Translations under genes and position numbers: made by a program | Shown: positions 33,955 to 46,275 of the stretch, one piece after another | Position numbering within the stretch: the first letter of the stretch is position 1 | How the letters are laid out: every line of letters begins with the position of its first letter | The notes under the pieces: model-generated | The model's database searches: none | Told to the model about the DNA's origin: nothing | The model's input: the letters and a program-made list of their open reading frames with translations, nothing else | Source of the DNA: Gracilaria gracilis | Lineage: Eukaryota; Rhodophyta; Florideophyceae; Gracilariales; Gracilariaceae | DNA length: 64,000 nucleotides | Direction: 5' to 3' | Assembly: GCA_030374805.1 (NCBI GenBank) | Contig: JARGSG010000082.1 | Coordinates: 186,001 to 250,000, forward strand

Positions 33955-35521
33955 CAATGCATAATTGGTTTGTACATGCATTGAGACTAAACTCTCGCCA
34001 CTGGGCTCCTTGGCCAAGCGGAAACGCGACTCGTTCGAAATCTTAAAAGTGGTCATGAGCAACTATGAAGATGACAAAGTTAAAACTATTGACAGCTAGA
34101 CCTTCGGGTATATGGCAAGTACCACACCGTATATATTGCGAGAGGAGCAAACGATTTAAGAACGTTTCCTTCCATATTGTTCGAAGTTGCGTTTCGGTTT
34201 AAGTCTGTGTTTGCATTCGTTTTTGTTTTAGGGGTACAGAGAAGAAGGTTCGCAGATTTCCAATGTATAAAGTAGATGATCGAATGTTCATCGAGGCGAT
34301 TCTCTCCAGCTCCGGACAGAAAATGTATTATGCAATTTGCCAGTTTTCTATTAAACTCGGCAGGCGGATTTGATAGAGTTTTCGTGGCAGAGACGAGATC
34401 ATGCGAATTCAGATCATATCCAGACTGGCTTCCATGTTCATGGGGTCTAAATGTCTCGAAGCTTTGCTCCTTGCTCTATCGGAATCGCGATTTGTGCGAA
34501 GGCTTAAACCTGGAAAAGATCGACTATGCTGATGCCGAGGTAGGAAAGCTTGACAGCTAAATCTTCGGCTACGTGGCAACCACCACACCATATAACTGCC
34601 GAGGTGAGCGAAAGATTGGTGAACGTTACGTTATGTACTGTTGGAAATTGGGTTTGGGTTTGGGTTTGAAAGTGTGTTTATATTTGTGTTTAATTTAGGG
34701 GTACACAGATGAAGTTTCTGAGATGTTTAATCTATCAAGTAGATGATTCGAATGCTCATCGGGACGGTTCTGTCTAGCTCCCGACGGAAAATTTATTATG
34801 CAATTGGCAGGCTTTTAATAAACTTTGAACGCGGAATTGATATAATTTTCTTGGCAGAGGCGAGATCACGCGAAATCCGACCATTTCAAGACTGCCCTCC
34901 GTGTTCATGGGCGCTAAATGTTTCGCAACTTTGGTTCTTGCTCGATCCGAATCGCAATTCGTTCGAAAACTTAAAAATGGTCATGATCGTGTGTGGTGAG
35001 GCCGAAGTAGAAAAGATGTACACCTAAATGTTCGGGTACACGGCGATCACCACACCGTGTAACTACCGAGATGAGCCAAGAATTTGGAAACGTTTCCTTC
35101 TGTATTGTTAGAAATTGCGTTTGGGTTTGGGAATGTGTTTGTATGGGTGTTTGATTTAAGAGTACACAGATGGAGGTTTAGAGATGTTCACTGTATAAAT
35201 TAGACGATTTAATGCCCAGCGGGACGGATCTCTCCAGCTGGCGACGGAAAATGTAATATACAACTGGTCGGTTTTCAATTAACTCTGCAGGCGGAGTTGA
35301 GAGAGTTCCCGCGGCGAAGGCAAATTCAGGCGAGCTCCGATCATTTCAAGACTGGTTCGTACATGCATGAAGACTAAGTTCTCGGGACAGAGCTCGTTGC
35401 CCTAGCGGAAACGCGACTCGTTCGAAATCTTATAAGTGGTCATGAGCAACTGTGAAGATGCAAAAGTAAGAACATTTGACAGCTAGACCTTCGGGTATAT
35501 GGCAAGTACTACACCGTATAA
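33955..35521. repeat. ~460-bp satellite, inverted orientation
   Basis: About 3.4 monomers in the opposite orientation to 12956-14521; 'tgtataaagtagatgat', or its variant, recurs at 34264, 34732 and 35193 (468 and 461 bp). The array ends at 35521 exactly where the element 3 TIR begins, so this second element also entered the satellite. Confidence 0.9.
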
Positions 35522-36585
35522 TGTCGGTGTTCTCGGAAAGCTAGTTTAGTTTGCTAGATCGCTAGTTGTGAAAATAAAAGCCCGGAAATTTTAGCATTGT
35601 TGCAGGTTGCGCTAATTGACAAGGCAAGAAATTATTTTTCTGAAATTACGTTTCCGTTCAGTGCAGTTCAAACTTCAGCTACTGGAGTGGAAGGCTAGTT
35701 TGCAGTTCCCCTGCCACCGCTCGTAACTTTACATTCCACATACTCGTCGAAAACGCTCTAAAAAACTAAGAACCAACCACTAGCGCTCGCTCATTCTAAC
35801 CTTGCATTCGGATTCTGAGTCTCAGTTTCGCTAAATGTCAAGTTGAAGAACTTCAACGGAACACTTTCTCCATTCTCGTACACCCTCCTAGCCCCAAACT
35901 GGCTTCCAACCGCTCTCAGCCTCTTCTCCTCCTGCTCCTCCAGTGTGCGCTCCGCCGTTCGCACAGCCGCCGCCGCACTACCAAACCCAACTGGCGCTCC
36001 ACCCGGCTGCTGCCGCCGCACATATACCTCCCCATCCTCGTCCACCATCACCCCACCCTTTCGCCTCTGCTTCAACCGACTTCCCCCAACCTTCCCTCCA
36101 TTCCCTTCTCCGATCCTTCCCCTCACACACCCACCCCCACCACTAGAGACAGGCGTCACCGGTGACCCTTTCTCTCTTCCCTCCTCCCTCCCAACGCCTC
36201 CTTCACTCACCAGCTCCTTCACCTCCAACAACAATTAGCACGCCTTCAATACCTGTCGCACTTGCGCCTCCAACACGTCCCCTCAGCCCCATATTCTCCA
36301 TTCTCAGCTTCACCATCTCCCTCCCAACGCACTCTACCATCGCACTCACATGCCTTCCAGTCCCCACTCCTGCCAACTTCATCCTTTTCCGAATCGTCGA
36401 CATCAAATCCATTGGCACCGCAATCTCCGACACACTCAGCACCAGCACTCCCATCTCACCCACTATCTCAGAAAGCCAGTCGTCTAAGTGCTACTTCAGA
36501 TCCCCTTCAAGCCTCTTCAACCGTTCCTCCATCTCCGTCACAAAGCTCCTTTCTAGTCCCCCACCCACTCCACCCTCATCATCCC
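35522..36585 (-). mobile_element. Element 3, right-terminal part (split by element 2b)
   Basis: It begins with the TIR tgtcggtgttctcggaaagc and contains most of a gene F. It stops inside gene F at 36585, where element 2b begins, and gene F resumes at 56261 after element 2b. Homology with element 1's gene F across both pieces shows they were once continuous. Confidence 0.85.
35791..36585 (-). pseudogene. Gene F of element 3, 3' part
   Basis: Minus-strand frames 36463-36203 and 36234-35791 are close relatives of element 1 gene F (for example VKELVSEGGVGREEGREKGS and AAAAVRTAERTLEEQEEKRL). The 5' part of the gene lies 19.7 kb away at 56261 onward. The interruption is the element 2b insertion. 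It also carries internal frame breaks. Confidence 0.75.
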
Positions 36586-36760
36586 CGTCTGTGTTCTCGG
36601 AATGCTAGTTTAGTATGCTAGATCGCTAGATAAAACTAGCAATTTCGCAGATTCCGCTGGTTGACAAGGCATAAATTTTTTTTTGGAAATCGCATTTCCA
36701 CGTGCCGCAGTTTGAACTCCATTTGTTGAAGTTGTAGCCTAGTTTGCAGTTCGTAGACCA
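36586..36760. repeat. F-side terminal inverted repeat of element 2b
   Basis: Starts cgtctgtgttctcggaatgc and then tagtttagtatgctagatcg. It carries the same GCTAGTTT-type subterminal motifs and the 'gcagtttgaactcc...tagcctagtttgcagttc' block seen in element 1 (32800-32860) and element 3 (35650-35710). Confidence 0.85.
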
Positions 36761-37830
36761 CTGCTCGTTACCTCACATTCGTCGCAGTCGTCAAAATCAT
36801 TCTGAAAATTTACTCTCGGGCCACCTGCGCAAGTTTTTTCCAACTCGACATTCGAATCCTGGGTCCCAGTTTCCCTAAATGTGAAGATAAAGAAGTCCAA
36901 CGGACAACTCTCCCCATTCTGGTACACTCTACTAGCAATAAAGCGGCTCCCAACCCCTCCAAACCTCTTCTCCTCCTGCTCCTCCAACATACGCTCCGCC
37001 GTCCTCGCAGCCGCCGCTCCACTCCCAAACCCCACCACTGGCGCTCTACCCGGCAGCTGCGGCGGCACAAACACCTTTCCGTCCTCTTCCACCATCACCC
37101 CACCCTTCCTCCTCTTCTTAAGTCGACTCCCAACACCTTCTCCTCCATTCTTTTCTCCCCCCTCTCCATCACACTCCCCGGCCCATCATGAGAACCAGGC
37201 GTCACCGGCGACCCTTTACCTGCTCCCTCCCCCTCCCCTACTCCCCCTTCCCTCACCATTTGCCTCAACTCCAACAGCAATTCACACGCCTTCTCCACCT
37301 GTCCCGTTTGCTGCTCCAAGACTTCACCCCTACCCTTCAGCCCCATGTTCTCCCTCCACAGCCTCCCCATTTCCTTCCCCACGCACTCCAACATCCCATT
37401 CAAATGTCCCACAGCCCGCGCGCCAGTCAACTTCATCCTCTTCCGAATCGTCGAAACCAATTCCATTGGCACCCCAAACTCCGACACACTCAGCACCACC
37501 CCTCCTATCTCTGCCACCATCTCCGACAGCATGTCGTCCAAATGTTCCTTCAAACCTTCCTCAAGCTTCTTCACGGGCTCCTTCATCTCCCCATAAACCT
37601 TCTGTCCGGTTCTCCTCCTCCATTCCCATCCCCATCACCTCCACCGCCTCCTCCATCCTCATTACAAACCCTCTGCCTCACACGAACCTCCTCAGTACTT
37701 CCTCCTACCTTCCGCGGCGGCGTCTCTGGCACTTCCATCCTATGCAGCAGAGCCATTGGCTCCTCGTCACCGACGTATCCATTCTACATCCCGAGAAATG
37801 GCGGCGTCCGGCGATAAACGAGTTGAACAG
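36739..37830 (-). pseudogene. Gene F of element 2b
   Basis: Minus-strand frames 37586-37095 (MKEPVKKLEEGLKEHLDDML, then LVSTIRKRMKLTGARAVGHL) and 37098-36739 (VFVPPQLPGRAPVVGFGSGA, AAARTAERMLEEQEEKR) give the same charged coiled-coil protein as in element 1. Upstream, MALLHRMEVPETPP matches the conserved N-terminal piece. A frame shift separates the two main parts, and a stop interrupts the N-terminal segment near 37590. Confidence 0.6.
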
Positions 37831-38301
37831 ACCTGAGCGACTCACAACATCTTTCGTCCTTTCCACTCCTGATCACAGCCGTTACACTCGTGGCCACAAA
37901 CCCCTCTACCCCGCAGGCCTATTTCTATCACAATTTTCTATACCTCAATTTCCAGCCATTCCCCAAAAACTCCAATTTTTCTCCTAGATATATTTTCGCA
38001 TTTTCTTTCAGTTCCATCGCACAAGTGCCTTCCACAGCGCCCTTTCCTTAACTACTTAATATAACATCTTCCCCTTTATACTTCATTTCGACACATCCAT
38101 TTTCATAAAAACATTCATATGTCCTAATTCCTTGATGCCCCCCTACCTCATTCTTTCAACTACCTAGTCATAATAACTACCTTTTCTTTGGAAGCCATTT
38201 TATCGATATATACATCCGCAATGCCGTTCTCTACTTAACGCTCTCTCCGTTTCTACCATGCAGCACAATATCTCCTCACAGCATCCAACAAAGTCGACAT
38301 A

Positions 38302-39134
38302 ATGAGCTCTTCTTCGTCTTCTCTCCGTTCCTCTCACACCTCAGCTATTGTTGTATGCAGAGGCCGCATTGGCTCCATGCTTTATGACCACGGTACCCCC
38401 CAAGATATCGTTCTTTCACTCCAAGATTTCATTGCGCACAGAGCATTCCGCAGGGTCCCATTTTCTTCTGCGGCAGGAGCAACTTGTTGGAAACAGTAAT
38501 TCGCTCCTGCCCTACATCTCGCAGACAAGACTTGGTACTCATTCAGAACGGCCACATTCTTCTCATTCTCTCAAAACATGGTCTTCATCACAGAACACGA
38601 GCAGTTCTTTACATACCCGTACCCACTCGCGGTGCACCTCCACAGGATGGCGTCACCCCTCTTACTCCCAACTGCCTCACAACCGTCACCGGAAAATGGG
38701 CTTTCGCACTAGCACAACGCTTCTTGAACGCAGGTCTCACTTACAATATCGGTGACGAAGACGCCATCTATAAATCCCACCACGAAAAGCTCGTTTGGAT
38801 TTCTTCATTCAATCTAGTTGGTTCCTCCCACGGCTTCATTACCATGCATGGCGTGGCCACCCATTACAATACCATATTCTCCACGATAATGAAAGAACTC
38901 CTCGGCATAGTCTCCTCCAAGACAGTTTTCTCCTACAATATCCCCTCCACAGTACGATCTCTCTTCGCCTATGGCAGCACTCGTACCTCCTTCCACGCCT
39001 CATTCTCTGAGTACGAATTCCGAAATGCCTACTTCTACCTTTCCTCCGAGGATACCAAGAGAGCGGGCTTGGCTGACCCTGCCCTTTTTCACACCAACTA
39101 TGTTAATGTCCTTAGAAACGACATTCTCCTTTAG
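38302..39134 (+). pseudogene. Gene E of element 2b: ketopantoate-reductase-like, one frameshift
   Basis: The best-preserved copy. 38302-38440 reads MSSSSSSLRSSHTSAIVVCR then GRIGSMLYDHG; after one frameshift near 38440 the frame is open to 39134: NLLETVIRSCPTSRRQDLVL, IQNGHILLILSKHG, VPTRGAPPQDGVTPLTPNCL, GKWAFALAQRFLNAGLTYNI, KLVWISSFNLVGSSHGF. The Rossmann loop has lost its first Gly (CRGRIG), so cofactor binding would be weakened. It would be about 277 aa. The Gln of IQNG is intact here, where elements 1 and 3 have a TAG. Confidence 0.72.
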
Positions 39135-39338
39135 TACCAGTAGTACTTTGGTCTCCTCTTGTAAAGAAAAATATCTTCGCACAACACTCTCTCTCCTTAT
39201 CCCACGCATTGTAACTCTTTTTCTTTCATCAAAAATATTTTTATGCTCGCATTATATCAATAAATTCGTTCATTTATCATTACTAGTCCCGTCACCTCAC
39301 TCTCACACACAGAACACTACACGACCTACATGTTATAT

Positions 39339-40773
39339 CTAGTTCTTCTCATAATCCATTATCATCGGTCCCTTCTCGTAGTACTCATCCGTGTTATCAG
39401 CCTTGTGGCCTTGTATCTCGTCATCTTCCTCTTCGTAATCCTCCCTTCCAACTTCATCTTCCTCCATTTCAAAGTCGCTCACCTAACTTTGCTCCTCGTC
39501 CAGCTGGTCGTTCGGATCTTTCCCGAGCCCAAATTTTTCATCTAAGAAGTTGGGCCGAAAAGCAAGCTGCCTGTACACCGCATGAGGGAGGTAGTACCCC
39601 TCGGGCACAAATTACATGTGATACCGTAGACAATTCTCTTTCACCAGCGCATCCATATACCCAGCCCCGGCATGAAACACATCTCCCATTTCAATAAACA
39701 TAGAGTACCGTGGAACCCTGAATTTCTTCACAAACATCGTACGAGACAGCCTCTTCAAACTCTTGTCACCCGTCACATACATATTATGTGACCTCTCACA
39801 TACCCATATCATAAAAGAGGTTCCCCCGGAGGCCATCATGAAGAATCCTGAAATCTCCCCATTGTTCTTCTCCACATTCGTCAACCTCAGAAATCGGTGT
39901 GCAACACCTGTCTCGGGCATCCCTCCCCCGTACACAACACACGACCTCCTGTTTCCGGCGCATACATCCTCTTCTTCTCCCTATTGATGTCACACAGACG
40001 AAGAGCGGCTGCTATCTGCCCAAATCTAGCATCCAACAACCCCCTCTTTCTCACCATCATCACATTCTTCTCATCTGATTCAATGTAATCCACAATCCCC
40101 TTCTCAGTGGTAATGTATCGCCCAATGCCCTGCATCCAATCCCCGGCGTTCTTATCTTCTCCTGCATTGATGATAGGGTTCCATCTCTTGTGGTTCTCCT
40201 CGAACTTGAGGTCAGGCTGTTCCAAGAAATCATTGTGAAAGAACTCCAACATACTCTCTGTGACATCTTCATCCAACATCAACCCCCTCTTCTTCGCCTC
40301 ATCTGACATGCCTTCGTCACTTCGAAATTCTTCCAGCACACAGAATTCTCTCTCCATCACCTCCACTCTCTTGGCGGCAAAATGCTCTCGCGCGAAATCA
40401 TCCCTCTCCATCGCCGCCATCCAAAGACCCTCCTCCCCTTTGGCTTTCCCTTCAACGGGAGCTTCACCCCAAGAACTGGTTCCTTTGTAGTCCCCAGTTC
40501 CTTATGCAGATTCCGGGTTGCATGCCAGTACACCACGTGATGCACCGCTCTCAAGTACTCCACCGTTAAACCCCCCGCTCTGTGCTGTTTTCGTACGCGA
40601 AGCATATCCATCCACGGGTGCTGGTTTTTTAAATCATTCTTCCCTCCAGGCCACTCACTCGGCAGTGCACTCACCATATTCGTCCACGACATATCCGATC
40701 CCCCGGAGTACTCCCCAGCTTTCTTCATCCCCTTCGGGAGAACATCCGGATTGTTATCCTCAAAACTACGCAT
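39339..40773 (-). pseudogene. Gene G of element 2b: dioxygenase-like, active-site residues kept
   Basis: Frames 40773-40357, 40420-39887 and 39935-39612, and a C-terminal frame to 39339, together cover the same protein as 28833-30227. It has CPRQVLHTDF at about 39900 (H-x-D) and then, after a one-base deletion plus TGA, LTNVEKNNGEISGFF, SGGTSFMIWVCERSHNMYV, GDVFHAGAGYMDALVKENCL and RYHM, then another stop. The metal-binding pair lost in element 1 is therefore present here, and the reading-frame damage is different. The upstream Met (MRSFEDNNPDVLPKGMKKAG) suggests the ancestral start overlapped gene D by about 50 bp. Confidence 0.65.
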
Positions 40774-43192
40774 TCCTCCTTCACCTTCCCCACCGGTTCA
40801 TACCCAACAAATCCACTATCCTTCTCACCACTATCACTCTCCTCCTCGCCCTCGCTGGACGACATCACATTGGTTTTCTGCTCTTTAAAAAACTTCTTCA
40901 ATGCCGTCCTCGTCATTTTCCTGAACATCTTAACAACCTCCAAAGAAATGCTAACAGAAGATGTGTTCACCGTAACCTTTTTTCTTCGCTTCGGAGCAGG
41001 TTGTACATCATCTTCATCCTCGTCGTCAACAGGCACCACAAACGTTTCTTACTTGTTTTCCTCTTCTTCCCCACAACCCGTCCAACCTCCTCTTCTGTCA
41101 ACCGAACCGGAACCACCTTACGTCTTGTGCTACGTCTTAACACTGATGGTTCTGGTTCAGGGTTCTCCACCACCACCGGACCGTTCTCCACCTCAGGAGA
41201 TGGAGCCCTGGCGGTCCCCTCCAGGTCCCCAACCTCTTCAACAACCTCCGATACAACCTCCTCTACAACCTCCTCCTCCTCTGGGCTTTGCAATGATACT
41301 TTAAACGGTTGTTCAAGCTTGTTACCTGCAGTCTTCACGCTCCTGGACACCATCTCGCCCCACAAACGCCTTGCTCCCGCAAGCTCCATTTTGGCTGTCT
41401 GCTTCCCGAGATATTCCAAGACAGATACCTCTTTTCCTCCAATCTTGAGAACCGTGTGCATCAAATCCTCAAGTGTCATCTTCTTCCTCTCGGCAATCAT
41501 GTCGCAAAGCTTAAACGTACCAATTGCACACCGAAAGAAGTCCTTCCTAATATCCTCAAAAAGGCCTGTCCTCCCTGAAAAGTACATTCTCAGTCGCACA
41601 TGCAATTGCAAGCAACGAAGGACGAAACGAAATTCCCCATCTGCGAGTCCCATAAGTAGGTCACTGGACACATGTGTGAGCGTCAGCGGCGGCCTCTCCT
41701 CACACACCTTCTCAAGTAATTGGAGGAGCCCCTCAATTTGCACAAACGTCAGAGCCAGTGTCGCATACCGATTCAAATGACGCATACTGTAGTTCCCGAT
41801 AACCCCACTTGTTTTCAACGCGCCCGCTATCTGTTTCGGCGTTATCTTCTTCACATCCACTCCTCCTTCGTCAACAATGTTTTCAACGAAAGACACCGTG
41901 CTGTGAAGTTTGTCTGCAAAAGACATCTTCAAAACATTGGAGCTCATCTCGTTTAGAAGATTTCCAAGTCCGAGCACCTCATTCATTACCATCGGATTAC
42001 CATCCTTTCTCCTCCATAACACAGCACCCGGAGACTTCACAATGTCCTCCCACTTCCCTCCTTCGTCACGCGGGTCCATTAACACAAGAACTCGGTGATA
42101 GCCGTCTATGAGTGTTACTGGCAGCACAAGTCTCCCGTTAACGATGTCCCTCGCTTCCAATTCACCTACAACCGTAACGGCAATCGAAGCGACGGACGGA
42201 AGCCAACCAAAGTTGCGGCACTCATCTTCGTTGCCTCCTTGTGCACCAGTTTCACACTGCGAACCGTCTTCTTCGGGATTTCAATCATCTCAATGTCCGT
42301 CGTCAACCGCTGCTGAAGATAGTCGGAGAAGGATATTTTCGACAGCAGCAGCGTGGTGTCCACCTCATCCGACGGAAGGCTATCTCCTTCATCGAACAAA
42401 TCTCCGTCAGAAAGAAGCCTTAGTTGTCCCAATAACCTCCACAGCATGGTCATCCGAGTCAACCACGATGTAAACTCTCTCAATCGCACAGACCGGTTTC
42501 TTCATCCCTTTAGAACCTTCTCGTCCTCTTCCTCTCGTTGGTGGAGACTGCGGTTTGGCGGTTTTAAAGGGATGCTCAGCCGATTCTTCGACCTCCTCAA
42601 CAAGTTCACTCTCAGGCTGAGAGGTGGAGAACTTTCCGGCCCCAGAGTGCGGAGTGGGACTCTGCGGAATCTCAATTGAGGCCATCATCGAGGTATCCCA
42701 GGCATATAAACCAGCCGAAAACAATTCGTCGAGCTTACTCGGGGGATCATCCGGATCTTGCAAACGGTAAGGGTACTTCGCGTCCAGATGACTCGAAATC
42801 TTCGTCTTCCAGATAACCACCAAATCCCCACCCTCTAAGGCAGTGGCGCTTAGAAGATGGCCATGCAGAGAACGACAGAGCCCCTTACCTTTACTACCAG
42901 AGGGCCCCATGCCTCGTACTTCCGCAGTACCAACTTTAACCCTGCTAATGTTCTTTTCAACGATGATGAACAAAGACACAGAGTCGCCACCTTTTATGGT
43001 TTGTGGCGCGGGCGTAATCGTCTTATTCTTCATCGCTTGCGATGCTCCCCTCTCGGTTTGTGGCGTCGGTGTACGAGGCGTGGAGACCTTCGCCCTTCCG
43101 CTTCCTCGCGTAAGCGGCGCCATTTCTGACGCCTCGCTGTTCCTCTTCGATCGCGCTGACTCCCGCCCTCTTTCATAATTCAGAGGCGCCAT
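40725..43192 (-). pseudogene. Gene D of element 2b: ParB-like/chromatin-type protein
   Basis: 43192-42407 is the N-terminal part (MAPLNYERGRESARSKRNSE, AT-hook-like RGRGREG, LHGHLLSATALEGGDLVVIW), 42489-42166 overlaps it after a frameshift, and 42160-40967 gives LVLPVTLIDGYHRVLVLMD, the ParB-like 'DGYHR' motif, and a helical region to LRRSTRRKVVPVRL. The last part, from 41039, is in another frame (VPVDDEDEDDVQPAPKRRKK). Unlike element 1, the Trp after the ParB-like motif is intact. It ends 'ATGA' over the start of gene G. I know no family with this full architecture. Confidence 0.6.
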
Positions 43193-43435
43193 GTTCGATA
43201 CAAAGGGTTCGAAAAATTCGAAACGCGCATTACGACGGTCGAGAATGCTCGCGAGAACGGATAGTGCGCGTTCAATATAGGCTTGAACTCAAATGGTTCT
43301 GTATTTCACGTTTTAGAATTAACTATCGCCTTATTCAGAAAGTTACAGGATCGTCATAACAACTACGTCCTTGTAGCTATAGAATAAAGGCACCCAGTGT
43401 TGAAGGAAAAAGAATTGAGTTGCGTCCGTTAAGTT

Positions 43436-43800
43436 TTTTCCAAGGACAGCCGTCCGGGGTGGAGTGGCGCTTTATCAAGGCCCTAGTGAAGCGCTACTCC
43501 GACCTTGACCGCTGTCCACGCGCTATGGGCGATAAACCTGGACGATACTACGGACGGCTGTCCACGCGCCGTGGCCGATTATGCTGGCCGACACCCCGAA
43601 CGGCTGTCCACGCCAAATAAGAAATTTATTTTTGCAGACAGCCGTCTGGGGTGAAGTGGCGCTTCATCAGAGCCCTGATGAAGCGCCACTCCCACTTTGA
43701 CCGCTGTCCACGCGCCGTGGCCGGTGATGCTGGACGATATCTCGGACGGCTGTCCACGCGCCGTGGCCGACGAATCCGGACGACACCCCGCACGGCTGTG
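43436..43800. repeat. Spacer hairpins of element 2b
   Basis: Inverted repeats at about 43441-43515 and 43637-43715. In the second, agtggcgcttcatcag (43655-43670) and ctgatgaagcgccact (43675-43690) form perfect 16-bp arms with a 4-nt loop. They are followed by repeated 'gctgtccacgcgccgtggcc' units (43522, 43567, 43704, 43750). They are homologous in design, and partly in sequence, to the hairpins of element 1's spacer. Confidence 0.8.
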
Positions 43801-43983
43801 CACGCGGGTTTTCACTTATGATTGTTTTATGAATATTTAAAGCCATGCATTTTCCTATAATGACGGGAGAAGGACGTAAGGGCGTCAAATCATATGACTG
43901 GCGTTCCGTGAGTTTGTTGGAATGAAATTGGAATTGCTCTTCATAAGCACGGAGAAAAGTTTAGAATAGAAGTAGTTGGCAGC

Positions 43984-44792
43984 TTGTTGGTCACGTATAA
44001 AACAAAGCCTTTTAGTTGGTTCGAGAGTCACACTGTAGCATTCGAATTGGCAGTGCATCTATCAAGTATTGGTCGTTCTTTGATTGTAGCTCCTTCTATC
44101 CTGGCCTCCAACTTTGCGCGTCTTGCCGAGGTAGCGGCGCGTATGAGAAGTGCTGGGGCGGACTGGCTGCATATGGACATCATGGACAGCCATTTCGTGC
44201 CCAAGCTGACTATTGGCCCCCCTGTGGTACAAGCACTTCGGAAGCATACGGATATGTTCCGAGACTGTCATTTCATGGTCTCAGACCCTGGTCAGTGGAT
44301 AGCAAAGCTCGCTAGGGCAGGTTCAAATAGAGTGACATTCCATGTGGAGATTCCATGCCGTGCACCTTACATTGAGGGTATTCCTGAAGCCTACGAAGGT
44401 CCTACGCCTCAAGAGATGATCTTAGCGAAACAACTGTGTGCCCAGATCAGGGCAAGGGGTATGCACGTTGGAGTTGCTCTTAGACCTAGAACTGGTTTGC
44501 GAACTATCATATCTTTGTTGAATGAAGGACTTATTGACATCGTATTGGTGATGACTGTTGAACCAGGTTTTGGGGGCCAACAGTTCATGGAAAGTGTGTT
44601 GGAGAGATACGGGATGCTCGACGGTTGTACCCAACTCTCAGAATGGAGGGTGATGGTGATATTGGAGGGAAAACAGTGCGAAAAGCAACTGAAGCCAGAG
44701 CGGACGTCCTGGTTGCGGGGTCTGCAATATTCGGATCGGAAGACCCACGTGGTGTTATATGCGGTTTTACGGGGTCCAGTACGCAAGACTAG
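43984..44792 (+). pseudogene. Captured ribulose-phosphate 3-epimerase, frameshifted
   Basis: From about 44070 the frame reads LIVAPSILASNFARLAEVA, HMDIMDSHFVPKLTIGPPVV, CHFMVSDP, VGVALRPRTGL and VMTVEPGFGGQQFMESVLE: the (beta/alpha)8 ribulose-5-phosphate 3-epimerase of the pentose-phosphate/Calvin pathways. A one-base deletion near 44607 then throws it into another frame, where LYPTLRMEGDGDIGGKTV and DVLVAGSAIFGSEDP complete the barrel, ending TAG at 44792. The usual E-V-D-G-G reads E-G-D-G-D and the usual MDGHFVPN reads MDSHFVPK, so it was decaying before or after the shift. It has no introns. An AATAAA follows at 44826. It is absent from the matching spacer of element 1, so it is host DNA picked up by this copy. 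Confidence 0.85.
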
Positions 44793-46275
44793 CCTTCGCT
44801 TCATGATTTATATATAAACGAAGGGAATAAATGTAAGACTGTGTATCTCACGTATTGAACCACTAAGCCCACCACGACTTTATTACAATTCAGAGCAGCC
44901 GATGAGGGTCCAAGCTCGTGAACCATATTCATGTTCTGTTACGACCACGATCATCACATCGATCTGGGAGAATATTAATGCTATATCAGAAACTTTACAT
45001 CCTATCAAATTGAAGATGGTATTTCTACGGACTACCTTCTCTAACTTGATATGATGTAGAGTTTCCTATAGGGCACAAGGTCGTGACCGATAATGAATAC
45101 TCCCTTCGCGACAACCACGAACATTACGTGGATGTCGCAGAAGAATCACTCATCACTGGCCACGACATTCTTCTAGTGACTATAGTGGGGACTATTCTTC
45201 TTCAGTGATTGAACTATCAGTAATGGCTAAACACGATTATATGAGTTGAACAACTCATATAATCGTAGTCCACCATCACCGGTAGCTCAACTACTTCCGA
45301 TAGTTTGAGCTAACGCAGTCTAATCTAGTCGGTCTAATACAATAACAACAGTGCGATAGTGATTGAGATGGCTGTCATGGAAAAATATGATTACATGAGT
45401 TGAACAACTCAAATAATCGTACTCGACCATCACGGCCAGCTAAACCACGTCCGAATTTTCTCAATAAAGCAAGGATCGAAAAGAGACATACACTATGTCC
45501 GACTACTCTGGCATGAATACGCAATAGGATGAAAAATAGAAGAGTACGCCAGTTAGTACGAATCACAAAGAACGAAAAAGATCTTCCAGCGTACCTTGTG
45601 TGTCACTCCCTCCGCCCAACAGTAAGAGCACGGGAAGACCATCTCGCTTATACAGTTTCCGGCGATATCTTCTTTTTCTGTCACAACCGAGAGGATCACT
45701 TGCTTGTGACAGGAGAGAAAGAGATCCCCGGAAACCGTAACGGGGAGGTGCAGAGCGTTGTGCTTACCGAGACAGTTCGCAAGAGAGCGAAGGGGCTTGA
45801 GTACACGCAGCGGCACATTACAAACAAGCGCCACTCGCGAGAGGATCGTTGTCCAGGTGGAAAATAATTCTTTTTATATTTTTACTTTTCGCCCCACGGG
45901 GCATGGTCAGCGGACCGAACTCGAGTGGCACTTCATCGGAGCCGTGATGGGGCGCCACTGCACCACGGACCGCTGTCCGGGGAACCGCAACTTATAACTT
46001 CGCCTACACTTCCATATCTAAGAATTACCGCACTTCCCCAACTCCTCCACGTTAAAGTTCTGGTACCGTTTTGGCGTCTGAACTCCTCCTTCACATCGCT
46101 AATTCCGCAGCCGTCGGCCGTCAGCTCCCGTCTACCATTCGCACTCATCTCTTGTCCGCTGCCGTCTCTCGTAAGCTTCCGTCCGCTCGCCCTCGCCGTC
46201 CGCTGCCCACCTCAATCATCGGTTTTCTCATGACCGCTCTCGTTCTCATATTACAGCCCCGTTTTATTTTTTAAA
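44793..46275. other. Right part of element 2b spacer
   Basis: No gene recognised. It contains the polyA-like AATAAA (44826), two related palindromes (45235-45264; about 45390-45420) and one more imperfect family hairpin (about 45906-45980: gtcagcggaccg ... cggaccgctgtcc). The first ~700 bp probably came in with the epimerase gene. Confidence 0.5.
45235..45264. repeat. 14-bp-arm palindrome, repeated at 45389
   Basis: gattatatgagttg (45235-45248), loop aa, caactcatataatc (45251-45264). The same palindrome with two changes recurs at about 45389-45418, followed in both cases by 'cgta(g/c)tc(c/g)accatcac'. It may be an operator-like or fold-back motif. Confidence 0.8.
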
